Shown: positions 53,533 through 63,400 of the stretch, in pieces
How positions within the stretch are numbered: the first letter of the stretch is position 1
How the letters are laid out: every line of letters starts with the position of its first letter
Assembly (NCBI RefSeq): GCF_001613545.1
Contig: NZ_BDCO01000002.1
Coordinates: 620,001 to 684,000, forward strand
Direction: 5' to 3'
Source of the DNA: Terrimicrobium sacchariphilum
GTDB lineage: Bacteria > Verrucomicrobiota > Verrucomicrobiia > Chthoniobacterales > Terrimicrobiaceae
DNA length: 64,000 nucleotides
Notes under the pieces: generated by a model
Told to the model about the DNA's origin: nothing
Databases searched by the model: none
Seen by the model: the letters and a program-made list of their open reading frames with translations, nothing else
Made by a program: the position numbers and the translations under genes

Positions 53533-55131
53533 TCACCACGCTTTCCGTGTGAGTTCGTTATTGACCAAGCGCATGATGTGGCGCGGATTGCCAGATCGCA
53601 GCTCCTCGGGAAGCAGGGTTTCCGGAACATTCTGCAGGCAGACAGGCCTCGCGAAACGCAGCATCGCAGCCGTGCCAACGGACGTGAATCGCGTGTCGCT
53701 CGTCGCCGGATAGGGGCCGCCGTGATGCATGGAGGGGCAGACTTCCACGCCGGTGGGAAATCCATTGAAAACAATGCGCCCTGATCTTTGGGTGGCTGAA
53801 TGAAGCAGACTTTTGACCAGGACATCATCTCCCCCGGAGTAATGAATGGTAGCCGTCAGCTGGCCGCCAAGGTGCGCGGAAATCTCCAGCAGCTGAACGT
53901 CGCTTTTTGCCGCAACAAACAGGCAGAACGGACCGAAGACCTCGATCTCTCCGCAGGCGGGATCAGCGAGGAATTCATCTCCCGAAATCAGACCCGCAGC
54001 GGGAAGACTTTCGGTTTTACTCGAATCCGAAGCTCTGGTGGATTCCGCCAGAATGTGCACGCCGTTTCGACTGCATAGCGTGGCTTTTGCATTCTTGTAC
54101 GACTCTAATATACCGGCGTTGAGCATGGTGGTGGCGGAACCTTGAGCCACAAGCCGACGGAATTCCTCCACCATGTTTTTCCAGGCCGGACCTTCGATGC
54201 CCAAGATCAGGCCGGGCTTTGTGCAGAACTGGCCTCCGCCGAGCGTGACAGAATCAAACAGACCTTTGGCAAAAGCGGAGCCTCTTTCCTCAAGGAGGCG
54301 AGGAAGGGCGAAAACCGGATTGAGGCTCGCCATTTCTGCGAAGACGGGAATCGGATCGGGTCTGGAAGCCGCCGCGTCACACAGAGCTCGTCCGGCCGTA
54401 TGCGAGCCGGTGAATCCGACGGCTTTGATCGCGGGCTGCCGGACCAGCTCAAGTCCGATCGTCTGACCTCTGCCGTGCAGCATGGAGAAGACGCCCGAGG
54501 GCAATCCGCACTCCTGGATGGCCGCAAGGATCGCGGATGCGATCATTTCCGAGGTGCCTGGATGCCCGCTGTGGGCCTTTACGATCACCGGGTTTCCCGC
54601 AGCGAGGGCAGATGCCGTATCTCCACCGGCAACAGAAAAGGCGAGGGGAAAGTTGCTTGATCCAAAGACCACGACCGGACCGAGTGGAATCAGCATCCGC
54701 CGAAGGTCTGGTCGTGGAAGAGGTGTGCGATCGGGCAGTGCCGTGTCGATTCGGGCATCCACCCATGAACCCTCGCGAACGACTTCGGCAAAGAGCCGGA
54801 GTTGGCCGCAGGTCCGGGCTCTCTCGCCGGTCAGCCTCGGCAGGGGCAGCCCGGTTTCCTGGTTGGCTCGGAGCAGGAGATCTTCGCCAAGCGCCTCGAT
54901 CTTTAGGGCGATCGATTCCAGGAAAGCGGCGCGCTGCTCCGGGCTTGTTTGCGCATAGTCCGGGAAGGCGTCGGCGGCGGCTTGTGCGGCCAGCCTGGTT
55001 TGTTCCATCGAGGCTTGATGAAATCCAGGTTCCAGCGGCTCCTGTGTGAGCGGGGAGATGACAAAGGTGTTCTGGCCGGAGCCTTGAAGCCAGGCGCCAC
55101 CGATGAGGAGCTTGCCATGAAGGTTGATCAT
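53533..55131 (-). CDS. Alpha-ketoglutaric semialdehyde dehydrogenase-type aldehyde dehydrogenase
   Basis: From the ATG at 55131 the protein has 532 residues. It has the ALDH cofactor and catalytic elements: PLGPVVVFGSSNFPLAF, AGNPVIVKAHSGHPGTSE, VGFTGSHTAGRAL, Glu266 in FAEMASLNP and the nucleophile Cys303 in GGGQFCTKPG. The HSGHPGTSE and EMASLNPVF segments are typical of 2,5-dioxopentanoate dehydrogenases (KGSADH), which oxidise alpha-ketoglutaric semialdehyde to 2-oxoglutarate in oxidative pentose or uronate pathways. It follows the FAH-family dehydratase by four bases. The frame is open upstream to 55215 but without support. Confidence 0.88.
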   Translation of the reverse strand: MINLHGKLLIGGAWLQGSGQNTFVISPLTQEPLEPGFHQASMEQTRLAAQAAADAFPDYAQTSPEQRAAFLESIALKIEALGEDLLLRANQETGLPLPRLTGERARTCGQLRLFAEVVREGSWVDARIDTALPDRTPLPRPDLRRMLIPLGPVVVFGSSNFPLAFSVAGGDTASALAAGNPVIVKAHSGHPGTSEMIASAILAAIQECGLPSGVFSMLHGRGQTIGLELVRQPAIKAVGFTGSHTAGRALCDAAASRPDPIPVFAEMASLNPVFALPRLLEERGSAFAKGLFDSVTLGGGQFCTKPGLILGIEGPAWKNMVEEFRRLVAQGSATTMLNAGILESYKNAKATLCSRNGVHILAESTRASDSSKTESLPAAGLISGDEFLADPACGEIEVFGPFCLFVAAKSDVQLLEISAHLGGQLTATIHYSGGDDVLVKSLLHSATQRSGRIVFNGFPTGVEVCPSMHHGGPYPATSDTRFTSVGTAAMLRFARPVCLQNVPETLLPEELRSGNPRHIMRLVNNELTRKAW

Positions 55132-55135
55132 AATA

Positions 55136-55954
55136 TTAGGCGACAGTGTTCGACAGAGTGCCGATGCCGGTGATTTCGATCTCTGTGCGGTCTCCGGGTT
55201 GCAGGGAGAAGTCATTGGGTGGGACGATTCCTGTTCCGGTCATGAGAAAGCATCCCGTTTTGAAAGAGGTTTCCCGAAACAGATAGCCCGCCAGTTCGTC
55301 GAAGCTCCGTTTGATTTGGGAGATGGCGGTTCCGGTATCGAGAATCATCTTTTCATCTCGAAAGACTCTCAGGAGGATCTCGGTGGCGGGATCAAGCGGC
55401 TTATCTGTCAAAACGATGCAGGGGCCGATAGAGCAACTGCCGTCATAGATTTTGGCCTGGGGAAGGTAGAGAGGATTTTCGCCCTCGATGTCGCGTGAGC
55501 TCATATCATTACCGACCGTGTATCCGATGATCCTGCCTTGGGAGTTAAGCGCGAGAGTCAGCTCCGGTTCCGGCACATTCCAGTGCGAATCCCGGCGGAT
55601 TCGCACTGCTCCGTTCGGACCGACCACTCGATAGGCGGGCGCTTTGAAGAATAACTCCGGGCGATCGGCCGCATAGACACGATCATAGCAGTCGGCTCCA
55701 CCGGTTCCCCGGCTTTCCTCCATGCGGGCGTTGCGGCTGCGCAAATAGGTGACGCCTGCGGCCCAGACTTCCTGGGATTCCAGTGGGGCGAGCGGCTGGA
55801 AGGAGGGTTTCCCACTGAGAGGCTTCGCGGCGGAGAGCAATTCCGCAGGAACATCTGCGGTAAAAATCGCGTCGATTGATCCATCGGGGAGGAGCGCCCA
55901 TCCGGCCTCCGTTTCAAGATATAATGCGTCAATACTACGGTGGAGCTTTTTCAT
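55136..55954 (-). CDS. FAH-family 2-keto-3-deoxy-pentonate dehydratase-like protein
   Basis: The 272-residue protein has the FAH-fold metal ligands in WNVPEPELTL (two Glu) and the conserved GYTVGNDMSSRDIEGENPL with Asp, then KIYDGSCSIGPC. FAH-family dehydratases of 2-keto-3-deoxy-arabinonate or -xylonate (as in Sulfolobus and Caulobacter Weimberg pathways) form alpha-ketoglutaric semialdehyde, the substrate of the adjacent dehydrogenase; the gene pair strongly suggests that role. The substrate isomer is uncertain. The start lies just past a TTTTACGCG-containing site shared with the transporter and the PEP-CTERM gene at 58913. Confidence 0.8.
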   Translation of the reverse strand: MKKLHRSIDALYLETEAGWALLPDGSIDAIFTADVPAELLSAAKPLSGKPSFQPLAPLESQEVWAAGVTYLRSRNARMEESRGTGGADCYDRVYAADRPELFFKAPAYRVVGPNGAVRIRRDSHWNVPEPELTLALNSQGRIIGYTVGNDMSSRDIEGENPLYLPQAKIYDGSCSIGPCIVLTDKPLDPATEILLRVFRDEKMILDTGTAISQIKRSFDELAGYLFRETSFKTGCFLMTGTGIVPPNDFSLQPGDRTEIEITGIGTLSNTVA

Positions 55955-55965
55955 AATGGTGGACG

Positions 55966-55978
55966 GATTTTACGCGTG
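55966..55978 (-). promoter_or_regulatory. Possible regulatory site, GCGTAAAAT
   Basis: The minus strand reads CACGCGTAAAATC, partly matching TTGCGTAAAATAATTG at 57684 and TTGCGTAAATTAATTAC at 58877-58893 (minus strand), twelve bases before the dehydratase start. Confidence 0.3.
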
Positions 55979-56143
55979 TTGGCCAATTGACTTATCCTGA
56001 CTGATTTAGTGGATGGAGATTCGAGCGCATAACGGTCGAAGCTCAGCATCTGGTCGAGTCGTCTTGAATGGGCTAGGCGCGTGCACTTTGTGCCGGGGAG
56101 GATCCGTTGGATCGAGGAACACACACTTATCAAATCACAGGAG

Positions 56144-57652
56144 CTAGATTTTCCCACGGCGTGCCTCCAATTGCCCCCGGATCTCAGCCATCCGCGCGCG
56201 GGTGAGTGGATACCACCAGAGAAACATCAGAGTGATGGGCCATAGCACGAGTGGTAAGATCACAAAAATGAGCAGCATCCGCTGAAGCACTTCGGGTTGC
56301 TGGCCTTGGATTTTTGCGTCGAAGCCCGTTATCTGGAGCACCCCTCCTCCGAGGCCCAAGGCGAGTGTCGAAGCCACTTTGATAAACCAGGAAAAAAACG
56401 CATTTAGTGCACCTTCGCGCCTTCGGTTTGTCCGGGCTTCGTCATAATCCGCAACATCGGCCTTCATCGATGGCAGAAAGATCCAGATTGCGGAGACGGC
56501 CCCCACCTCGAAGACGGCTGGGATCAACTGAAGATACGGCATGTCCGGGCGCAGGCAGAGGAGATAAGAGAAGTGGCCGAGCAGCGAAAGCACGACCATC
56601 GCGATGACGATTGAGCGCTTGTCGAATTTCTCGGCCAGCCAGGTCCAGAGCGGGATGCAGGCAATGCCCGTCGCGACAAGCACTGTGGATTTCCAGCCGG
56701 TGACGATCGACGCCTTTGCGATATCGCCCTCGTTTACCAGATAGATATTCAGATACTGTCCCAGGCTGCTCACGGAAATCGTGCCAAGAAGGATGAAGAA
56801 TGAACTCCCGATCAGGAGCCAGAGGGGTTTGTTGCGAAAAGATTCCTTCAAACTCGCCCAAAACGGATCACGCGTTTGCCGGACAACCTCCTTGTCATAA
56901 AATCGCTCCCGTCCAATGAGCGGCGGGAGCAAGCCAAAAACGAGAATCAGGCCGGCGACTATCCAGCAAAAGAACTGCATGCCTTGAACCAAATCCGGTT
57001 TTCCCGTGGCAGAATTAATGAACCAGCTCCCGGTCACAAAGGCCATCGACCAGCCACCGAGCAGGCCGGAGATTTTTCCAAACAAGGCGGTCCAGGCCAT
57101 CAGCCGGGTTCGCTCGTCGTAATTTGGAGTCAACTCCATCTGCATCGCATAGAATGGCATGTTCCAGAAGGTGCAGGACGTTGAGAACAGCAAGCCGATG
57201 CCGCAAAGATAGGCTAGCATGACGTATTCGTTATGCCCTTCCGGGGGATGCCAAATCAGGAGGTAGAAGACGGCCATAAAAATGGCTCCGCCAACCATGA
57301 ATGGCCGTCGTCTGCCCCAGCGGGTCCGCATATTGTCCGAGAGGTTTCCCACCAACGGATCTCCGAAAGCCTCCCAAACGCGCAGCACTACGAGAACTGC
57401 GCTAAGTGATAATGGACTGATCCCCAATCCGATGTTGAAAAACGGCATCCAAAACGCCGAAATAGTCAAATCTACCGCCAAAAAGGGGGTGCACGCACCG
57501 ACCGCGAAGGCGAGTTTCTGGTTGAAAGGAATGCGGTCCGCCTCGGGAATTCCGGCGAGGCGCTGGCGACTGGTTGAGACACCGCGGGGCGAGGCGCCGA
57601 CTTCTGTCACGAGGGCGGCGGCGGTGTGGGGAGACTTCACCAAACAAACCAA
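56144..57652 (-). CDS. GPH-family sugar:cation symporter (MelB-like)
   Basis: The 502-residue protein has about twelve membrane helices and the GPH/MFS signature: GDPLVGNLSDNMRTRWGRRRPF near residues 96-117, where the Asp and Arg residues sit in the first cytoplasmic loop, and the later ADYDEARTNRRREGAL. It should carry a glycoside, pentose or uronate into the cytoplasm with Na+ or H+. It is followed downstream by the dehydratase-dehydrogenase pair, so the substrate is likely a pentose- or uronate-type sugar. The first 40 residues are poorly conserved, so a later start near residue 43 is possible. Confidence 0.88.
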   Translation of the reverse strand: MVCLVKSPHTAAALVTEVGASPRGVSTSRQRLAGIPEADRIPFNQKLAFAVGACTPFLAVDLTISAFWMPFFNIGLGISPLSLSAVLVVLRVWEAFGDPLVGNLSDNMRTRWGRRRPFMVGGAIFMAVFYLLIWHPPEGHNEYVMLAYLCGIGLLFSTSCTFWNMPFYAMQMELTPNYDERTRLMAWTALFGKISGLLGGWSMAFVTGSWFINSATGKPDLVQGMQFFCWIVAGLILVFGLLPPLIGRERFYDKEVVRQTRDPFWASLKESFRNKPLWLLIGSSFFILLGTISVSSLGQYLNIYLVNEGDIAKASIVTGWKSTVLVATGIACIPLWTWLAEKFDKRSIVIAMVVLSLLGHFSYLLCLRPDMPYLQLIPAVFEVGAVSAIWIFLPSMKADVADYDEARTNRRREGALNAFFSWFIKVASTLALGLGGGVLQITGFDAKIQGQQPEVLQRMLLIFVILPLVLWPITLMFLWWYPLTRARMAEIRGQLEARRGKI

Positions 57653-57683
57653 CCAAAGCGAAAAGTCTGCGTCAAACGAAATC

Positions 57684-57699
57684 TTGCGTAAAATAATTG
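57684..57699 (+). promoter_or_regulatory. Possible regulatory site, TTGCGTAAAATAATTG
   Basis: It lies 32 bp upstream of the transporter start and matches, apart from two positions, the minus-strand sequence TTGCGTAAATTAATTAC before the PEP-CTERM gene at 58913. Probable binding site of the adjacent LacI. Confidence 0.45.
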
Positions 57700-57750
57700 T
57701 GGCCTAGAAGTCGTAAGGCGCTGAGAGATCACGGATTTTTTTACGATAGT

Positions 57751-58776
57751 TTACGCCCTGGCGGGGCCGGTCGATTCGCGAACAACGAGCCGCGTGGGGA
57801 GGATCTCCTGCGGCGGGCGCCACTTTCCGGGATTGTCGATGGCGTCTTTGATGGCTTTCGATGCATGGTAGCCCGCGAGCTGGATTGGATGATTTACGGT
57901 GGTAAGCGCGGGATACCAGATTTCGGTTTCCGGATAGTTGTCAAATCCGACGATCGAGATGTCCGCCGGGATTTTTTTTCCGATCTTGTGAAGATGGGTC
58001 ATGGCGCCAAACGCCATTTCGTCATCGACGGCGAGCACCGCTGTAATATCGGGGGCCTGCTCAAGCAGTTGTCTCATGGCGCGCAAGCCGTCGACACCCT
58101 TCACGTTTCGTTTGTCTGGAGCCGGCGATTCCGCCAGCCATGCTGGTGCTGGTTGGATGCCGGCTTCTTTGAGCGTGTTTTCGTAGCCCTTGAAGCGCTG
58201 GATTTGATTGAGGCTCGAGAGGTGATAGCGGAGAAAGCCGATTTTTCGATGTCCCAGCTCCAGCAGATGGCGGGTCGCTGCGCAGGAGCCTGAGTAGGAG
58301 TCATTATCGATAAATCCCGCGCCCTCAATGGCGATTTGTGCGTCCAGAAACATCACTGGAAGCTCCGAAGCGGCAAGCAGCCGATGCTCGTCAATGTAGT
58401 AATCCGAGAGCAAGACGATGACCCCGGCGCATTGCTGGTCACGGATTTGCTCCAGCGTGGTGGTGCGTGGATGAGTGCTCCTGGTAATGAGGTTCACCTC
58501 CATGTCTCCCTCTCGAGCGTAGGTGAAAATCCCCTTTAGCGCTTTCGCGATGTAGTTGCTAAAATCATCGACCGGGATCAGCACGGCAACTTTCGGCTGG
58601 CGCGATTGCGGGTAGGTGGTCGTGAACTGGTATTTCCTCAGGAGCTGATCGATTCGATCTCGCGTCGCCTCACTCACGCCAACGCGACGATTCATCACTC
58701 GCGAGACGGTGGCAACGGAAACCCCTCCCTCTTTTGCGATGCGTGTGATGCTAACTTCCTGTGGATGGCGGGCCAT
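57751..58776 (-). CDS. LacI-family transcriptional regulator
   Basis: The 341-residue protein has the HTH SITRIAKEGGVSVATVSRVM then NRRVGVSEATRDRIDQLL and a well-preserved sugar-sensing domain (VAVLIPVDDFSNYIAKALKG, SIVGFDNYPETEIW, TVNHPIQLAG). It is transcribed away from the PEP-CTERM/pseudopilin/glycosidase cluster and towards the GPH transporter. A shared motif before the transporter and before the PEP-CTERM gene suggests it controls both sides. It resembles GalR-type members; the ligand is unknown. Confidence 0.92.
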   Translation of the reverse strand: MARHPQEVSITRIAKEGGVSVATVSRVMNRRVGVSEATRDRIDQLLRKYQFTTTYPQSRQPKVAVLIPVDDFSNYIAKALKGIFTYAREGDMEVNLITRSTHPRTTTLEQIRDQQCAGVIVLLSDYYIDEHRLLAASELPVMFLDAQIAIEGAGFIDNDSYSGSCAATRHLLELGHRKIGFLRYHLSSLNQIQRFKGYENTLKEAGIQPAPAWLAESPAPDKRNVKGVDGLRAMRQLLEQAPDITAVLAVDDEMAFGAMTHLHKIGKKIPADISIVGFDNYPETEIWYPALTTVNHPIQLAGYHASKAIKDAIDNPGKWRPPQEILPTRLVVRESTGPARA

Positions 58777-58876
58777 GTGGGCAAAAGAACATACTGAAAA
58801 ATCAGAACAAGTTCACGACTTCGTCAAACGCAATTTTTTCGCAAATTTTCCTTTTGACGGAATCGCTCGAAATGGA

Positions 58877-58893
58877 GTAATTAATTTACGCAA
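58877..58893 (-). promoter_or_regulatory. Possible LacI operator before the PEP-CTERM gene
   Basis: The minus strand reads TTGCGTAAATTAATTAC. It repeats the 57684 site with two changes and contains a near-palindrome GTAA-TTAAT-TTAC, 20 bp before the start of the PEP-CTERM gene. Confidence 0.45.
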
Positions 58894-58912
58894 CTTAATC
58901 CACGTCCATCCA

Positions 58913-59728
58913 ATGAACACAATGCTCCCCTCCGTGACTAAAGTTCTTGCCTTCACTTTGACCCTGGCCTTCGCGGCCGTGATTCCGGCTTCTGCGGGTT
59001 CGCTGATTACCAATGGCAACCTCGAAGCCTGGGGTGCTGTCAGTGGAACTCCGCCTCAGGGAAGTCCCACGGGATGGGCGGGAGGAGGTACCGTCATTCG
59101 CTCGGCGGGCCTTGTTCCCGGGTCAACCTATTCCGGTGTGATACAGGCCGGGAATTCGGGACTCTACACCACGGCCCTTCTCGAGAGCACCGCCCAGTTT
59201 GAGTTGAGTTTTGTATTGGCCGCGACTGACCCGGGGAGCGCCACCTCGCGCAGTTTCAATCTTCAATTGAGTCAAGCGTCGGGAATGTTTTTGAATTTCC
59301 GCACGGTTCGGGGTTCCTCTGGCGCGGGATTCCTGACATTGCAGGTCTATGATATTGCCGCATCGGGTTGGAGTAATCTCGTCCAAAATCTCGACGCATC
59401 AGTCTATACCGGAGGCTCGACGAATTCCTTCACCACGCTGAACCCTTATGCCTTTACCTTGGATGTCAACCTGACGGGAACCCCCTCGTGGTCCTTGTCG
59501 TATGGCGCGGTCGGCGGCTCGATTACCACTCTCTCCAATAAGACAATATTTTCGGCGAATCCCACGGTGGGTGGGGCGTTGACCCAGTTTGGCTTCGCTG
59601 GAGGGGCCTCTGCCAGCAACTATGGGGTTGATAACATTACCGCTATTTCCGTGCCTGAGCCCGGAACTGCGGTGCTGGCTCTGGTGGGCGGCTTCCTCCT
59701 GGTGGCGAAGCTCCGTCGAAAGATGTAG
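58913..59728 (+). CDS. PEP-CTERM exported beta-sandwich protein
   Basis: From the ATG at 58913 the protein has 271 residues. It has a signal peptide (LAFTLTLAFAAVIPASAG), a jelly-roll-like domain beginning SLITNGNLEAWGAVSG, a phrase typical of carbohydrate-binding-like PEP-CTERM proteins, and a sorting signal (VPEPGTAVLALVGGFLLVAK, then LRRKM). It should be sorted by exosortase, which is not encoded here. It heads a three-gene cluster with a pseudopilin and a large secreted glycosidase and has the shared operator-like site directly upstream. Upstream in-frame codons to 58709 lie inside the LacI gene on the other strand. Confidence 0.83.
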   Translation: MNTMLPSVTKVLAFTLTLAFAAVIPASAGSLITNGNLEAWGAVSGTPPQGSPTGWAGGGTVIRSAGLVPGSTYSGVIQAGNSGLYTTALLESTAQFELSFVLAATDPGSATSRSFNLQLSQASGMFLNFRTVRGSSGAGFLTLQVYDIAASGWSNLVQNLDASVYTGGSTNSFTTLNPYAFTLDVNLTGTPSWSLSYGAVGGSITTLSNKTIFSANPTVGGALTQFGFAGGASASNYGVDNITAISVPEPGTAVLALVGGFLLVAKLRRKM

Positions 59729-59753
59729 CCAGACATTCAGGAATTTCAAAGCG

Positions 59754-60473
59754 ATGCTCCCCCCTCGGCGCCGTCTTCCATTTTCGAATCATCGGGCATT
59801 CACATTGGTGGAGCTCGTGGTGACTGTTGCAATCGTCGCCCTCCTGGCTGCATTGATTCTTCCGGCCTTTCGTGGCACTCAAACTCGAGCGAAACAGATA
59901 AAGAGTCTCGCTAATCTGCACGCCATCGGAGGAGGGCTCGGGCTCTACCTGACGGAAAACCAAAACACGTTTCCGGCATCATGTAACAGTGCTTATACTG
60001 GCGGATTTTGGACCGAATCCCTGGCGCCCTTTTTACCGCCTCCCATCACAGTGGCCAAGTTCGATACGGGAACCAAATTCCAAATCAGCCCGGTTTTTGT
60101 CGATCCGCTCCTGCCCAATAATCGGCACCATCCTCTCGGCGACTATGGGGCCAATTCGGACATCTTCTACGGACCGACGGGCTGGCCGGTAACCACGACG
60201 CCCGTGTCTGCCGCTGCACTCGGCGGGAGGTTGTCGAAAGTCGTTGCAGTGATGACGGCCGAGGATGCGACGAACGTCACTCCGCCATGTGGGTCTTGGT
60301 TTATCAATCGCAAGGGAATCGTAACAACCGCGCCGCAGAGCTGGACCGGATCCCGCCCGGGTACCCGAGGGATGGATTCTTATCTGTGCCTATTCGCTGA
60401 CCTCCATACCGAAATCATACAAAAGGACGATTTTCAACAGCGTCGTGGGGATTTGCTGAGTCTCGTACCGTAA
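59754..60473 (+). CDS. Stand-alone pseudopilin
   Basis: From the ATG at 59754 the protein has 239 residues with a prepilin leader (FSNHRAFTLVELVVTVAIVA) and a hydrophobic helix, then NLHAIGGGLGLYLTENQ, a phrase shared by the verrucomicrobial prepilin family. Near the end it reads LCLFADLHTEIIQKDDF, a relative of the FADGH motif of the H-x9-DG group in which Leu replaces Gly; the upstream His is missing. It starts 25 bp after the PEP-CTERM gene and ends 4 bp before the glycosidase start, so all three are one operon. This repeats the 39749-44631 arrangement. Confidence 0.83.
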   Translation: MLPPRRRLPFSNHRAFTLVELVVTVAIVALLAALILPAFRGTQTRAKQIKSLANLHAIGGGLGLYLTENQNTFPASCNSAYTGGFWTESLAPFLPPPITVAKFDTGTKFQISPVFVDPLLPNNRHHPLGDYGANSDIFYGPTGWPVTTTPVSAAALGGRLSKVVAVMTAEDATNVTPPCGSWFINRKGIVTTAPQSWTGSRPGTRGMDSYLCLFADLHTEIIQKDDFQQRRGDLLSLVP

Positions 60474-60477
60474 GTTT

Positions 60478-63400
60478 ATGTCTTTCTCTCTGAGCTATTG
60501 GTCCCTCGTGCGGACAGCAAGAACCAGCATTCTTGCCCTGTTCCTCGGGCTTTGTTTTTCTTCTGCGAACGCGGATTTTTCCATCACGGACTCCTTGCGC
60601 GCTCTTCCCGATGGAACTTTCGTCTTTTCCTCGCCAGCGACCACCGAGACTTTTCGCGCAGGCTTGTTTCTGGATCAGAAGATGGGAAATGGAACTGTCC
60701 ATACCAGCGACCAGACGGCTGACGGGACGACGAAGATCTCCGACGGTTTCCCAAAGTCCAGTGAAGGACAGACGGTTTTTGAAGGTACACTACAAACCGC
60801 CGAGAGCGGAGAGACTCTATTATTCCGCGAGACTTTTGTGAAAACAGGTGCGGAGTCCGCGACGCTAACAGTCAGCGTTCATGCCTCCAAACCAACTCGG
60901 CAAAAGGCGCTTTGCTTGAATTTTCTGTTCGGAAAGGAATTTCGGGGACGAACTTTTCTTTTCGATGGCGAGCCCGTGGTAGTCCCCGAAAAGGTGGATA
61001 ATCCCTGTTTGTTCTTCACTCCGCACGGAAAGGGCGTCTCTCAAATAGTTATTCCTGGGGCCACGCAGATGTTGACGCTTGGCGGCGGCGCCTTCGATGT
61101 CCTCTTTTGTCAGTATCCCAATGGACAGGTATCCCTTCGCCTCTTTTTGGTGCCGGCCAATACAGAGGTAACCGACGGGGAATTGCGCGTTGAACTCTCA
61201 GCAGCTCCCTACATGACGACGCCTGTGGACATTCGCGCCGCCGCCAACAGGGCCTTTCACGACGAGACTGCCGATGACGAACGGGGCGGCTGGACTGATC
61301 AGGGTCCCAAGAACGATCTTCGTGTCTTGCCGGTGGGAAAACGGTCTTTCGGTAACGTCCCGTTCAACATCCTCGACGCATCGGAAAACTCGGGCCGCTC
61401 TTGTCTGGTCCTGGGATTGAACCGTCAAAACCTTCCGAAGAGCGCGGAGATCCCTCTGGATGGTCAAAAGTTCTCTTATCTGTATCTGCTCCACGCCTCG
61501 GCATGGACGCCTCGGGGGACCGGCATACTGTGCGGAACCGTGGCCGTCGATTACGATGATGGCTCCCGGCAGACATTCGATGTCCAGAGCGGACGGGATA
61601 TTGGTGATTGGTGGGACCCGGTCAGCGGTCAGAATTCGGCAGTCGTCTGGAAGGACAAAAATGCGGGCGGACTTACCGTTGGGCTCTATCTAAGCCGCTT
61701 CCGTGTGAAGGAGCAGGGAATATCACGCATCACGTTAACCCCGGCCGGTGACAGCGTTTGGATGATTGCGGGCATGAGCGGTGTGAAAGAAGGCATCATT
61801 CCGGCCATGCCGAATGATACCGATGTGCCTGTGACGATCGTCATGCGCGAAGATGACGATTGGAAATCGTTTACCTTTGAGAAGGACATCGTCGCAGGGA
61901 GCGCGCTGGATTTCTCATTCCTGCAGGATGCTCCCGCTGGCAAGTACGGCCCCGTCATCATAAAGGGGGGGAGGTTTGTCTTTCGGGATCGCCCCGACCA
62001 GCCGGTGCGGTTCTTTGGAACCAACCTGAACAGCGAAATCGTTACCGGGCTGACTAATGAAGAGTGTGAAATCATTGCCACCCGTATCGCCGCCCTGGGG
62101 TACAACGCCATACGCCTGCACCATTTCGATGATACTCTGATCAAGGAGGGTGCCACGCAGCCCGAGTTCGACCCCAAACGACTCGATCGTATGGACTACC
62201 TGATATCCTGCCTGAAACGCAGAGGTATCTATCTCGTCACAGATCTCTATATCTCGCGGTTAAAGGGATTCCCTGAGAAATATTCGGATATCACCGAGGT
62301 AAAGTTTTCTGCCGCCTTTATTCCCGAGGTTCGCGACAACATCAAGGCTTACGCGAAAACTCTGCTTGAGCACGTAAATCCCTATACAGGCCTGGCTCTC
62401 AAGGACGAGCCAGCCCTGGCCACGTTGTCGATGATCAATGAGGATGCTCTGGCAACCCACTATACGATAGACTACCTCAATCGCTATCCCCGCCTGCGAA
62501 AAGCTTTTGACGAGAGTTTTGCCATCTGGTGTGCGGAGAAAAATGTCCCTGTTCCAGATACTCCCGCCAAGGATCCCGAGTTGCTCACCCGGTTTCTCAC
62601 GGATCGTCAAACCGCTCTCTATGCCGATCTCAGTGCCTTCGTGCGATCACTCGGGGCCATGAAGCCGCTCACGGATATGAGCCATCGGGCGCTGTATGTA
62701 ATGGCGATTCCCCGAAACACCTTCGATTTTGTGGAAAATCATGGTTACCATGATCATCCCGAATTTACCGGCACCGCTTTTGCCAGTGATACGATCAATC
62801 ACAACAAAAGCGTGCTTGGCGACCTCAGCGAGCTGCTCCGATACGGCGTTCCTCGAATCTTCGGAAAACCGTTCATGCTTACGGAATGGAATTTTTGCTA
62901 TCCGAATCGATATCGCAGCGAATCCGGGCCCGTAGTGGGCGCATATGCGGCGTTACAAGATTGGGACGGGATTTTTCGATTCGAATATTCCGGGATGAAG
63001 GTTACTGCCTTTGGTCAGACGCACACCTGGTCCTTCAATACCGTGTGCGACCCGCTCCAGCTTCTGTCCGAGCGGATCGCAGCGCTATTCTTTCTTAGAC
63101 AAGACGTCAGACCGGCGAGCACGCGAATATCTTTCGCCGTCACCCCCGAAGTCTGGAAGTTGCCATTCACTCACGACTACCTCCGTTGGGAGACTCTTAA
63201 AAACGCATGGTTTCCCAGTAATTTCGCTGAGCTGGGAACATTCGCCCAGATTGGAAGTAACCTGGTTACCCCGGAGGTGACTTCGATTCCCGCGGAGGCG
63301 GCAGTGGCATTTGAGGATATCAAGCCCTTGAAGCCAGCGATACCGGTCGTGCCAGCTCAAGGCGATTTCCTCAGGGGCCTTGAGCAGGCTGGAATCATAG

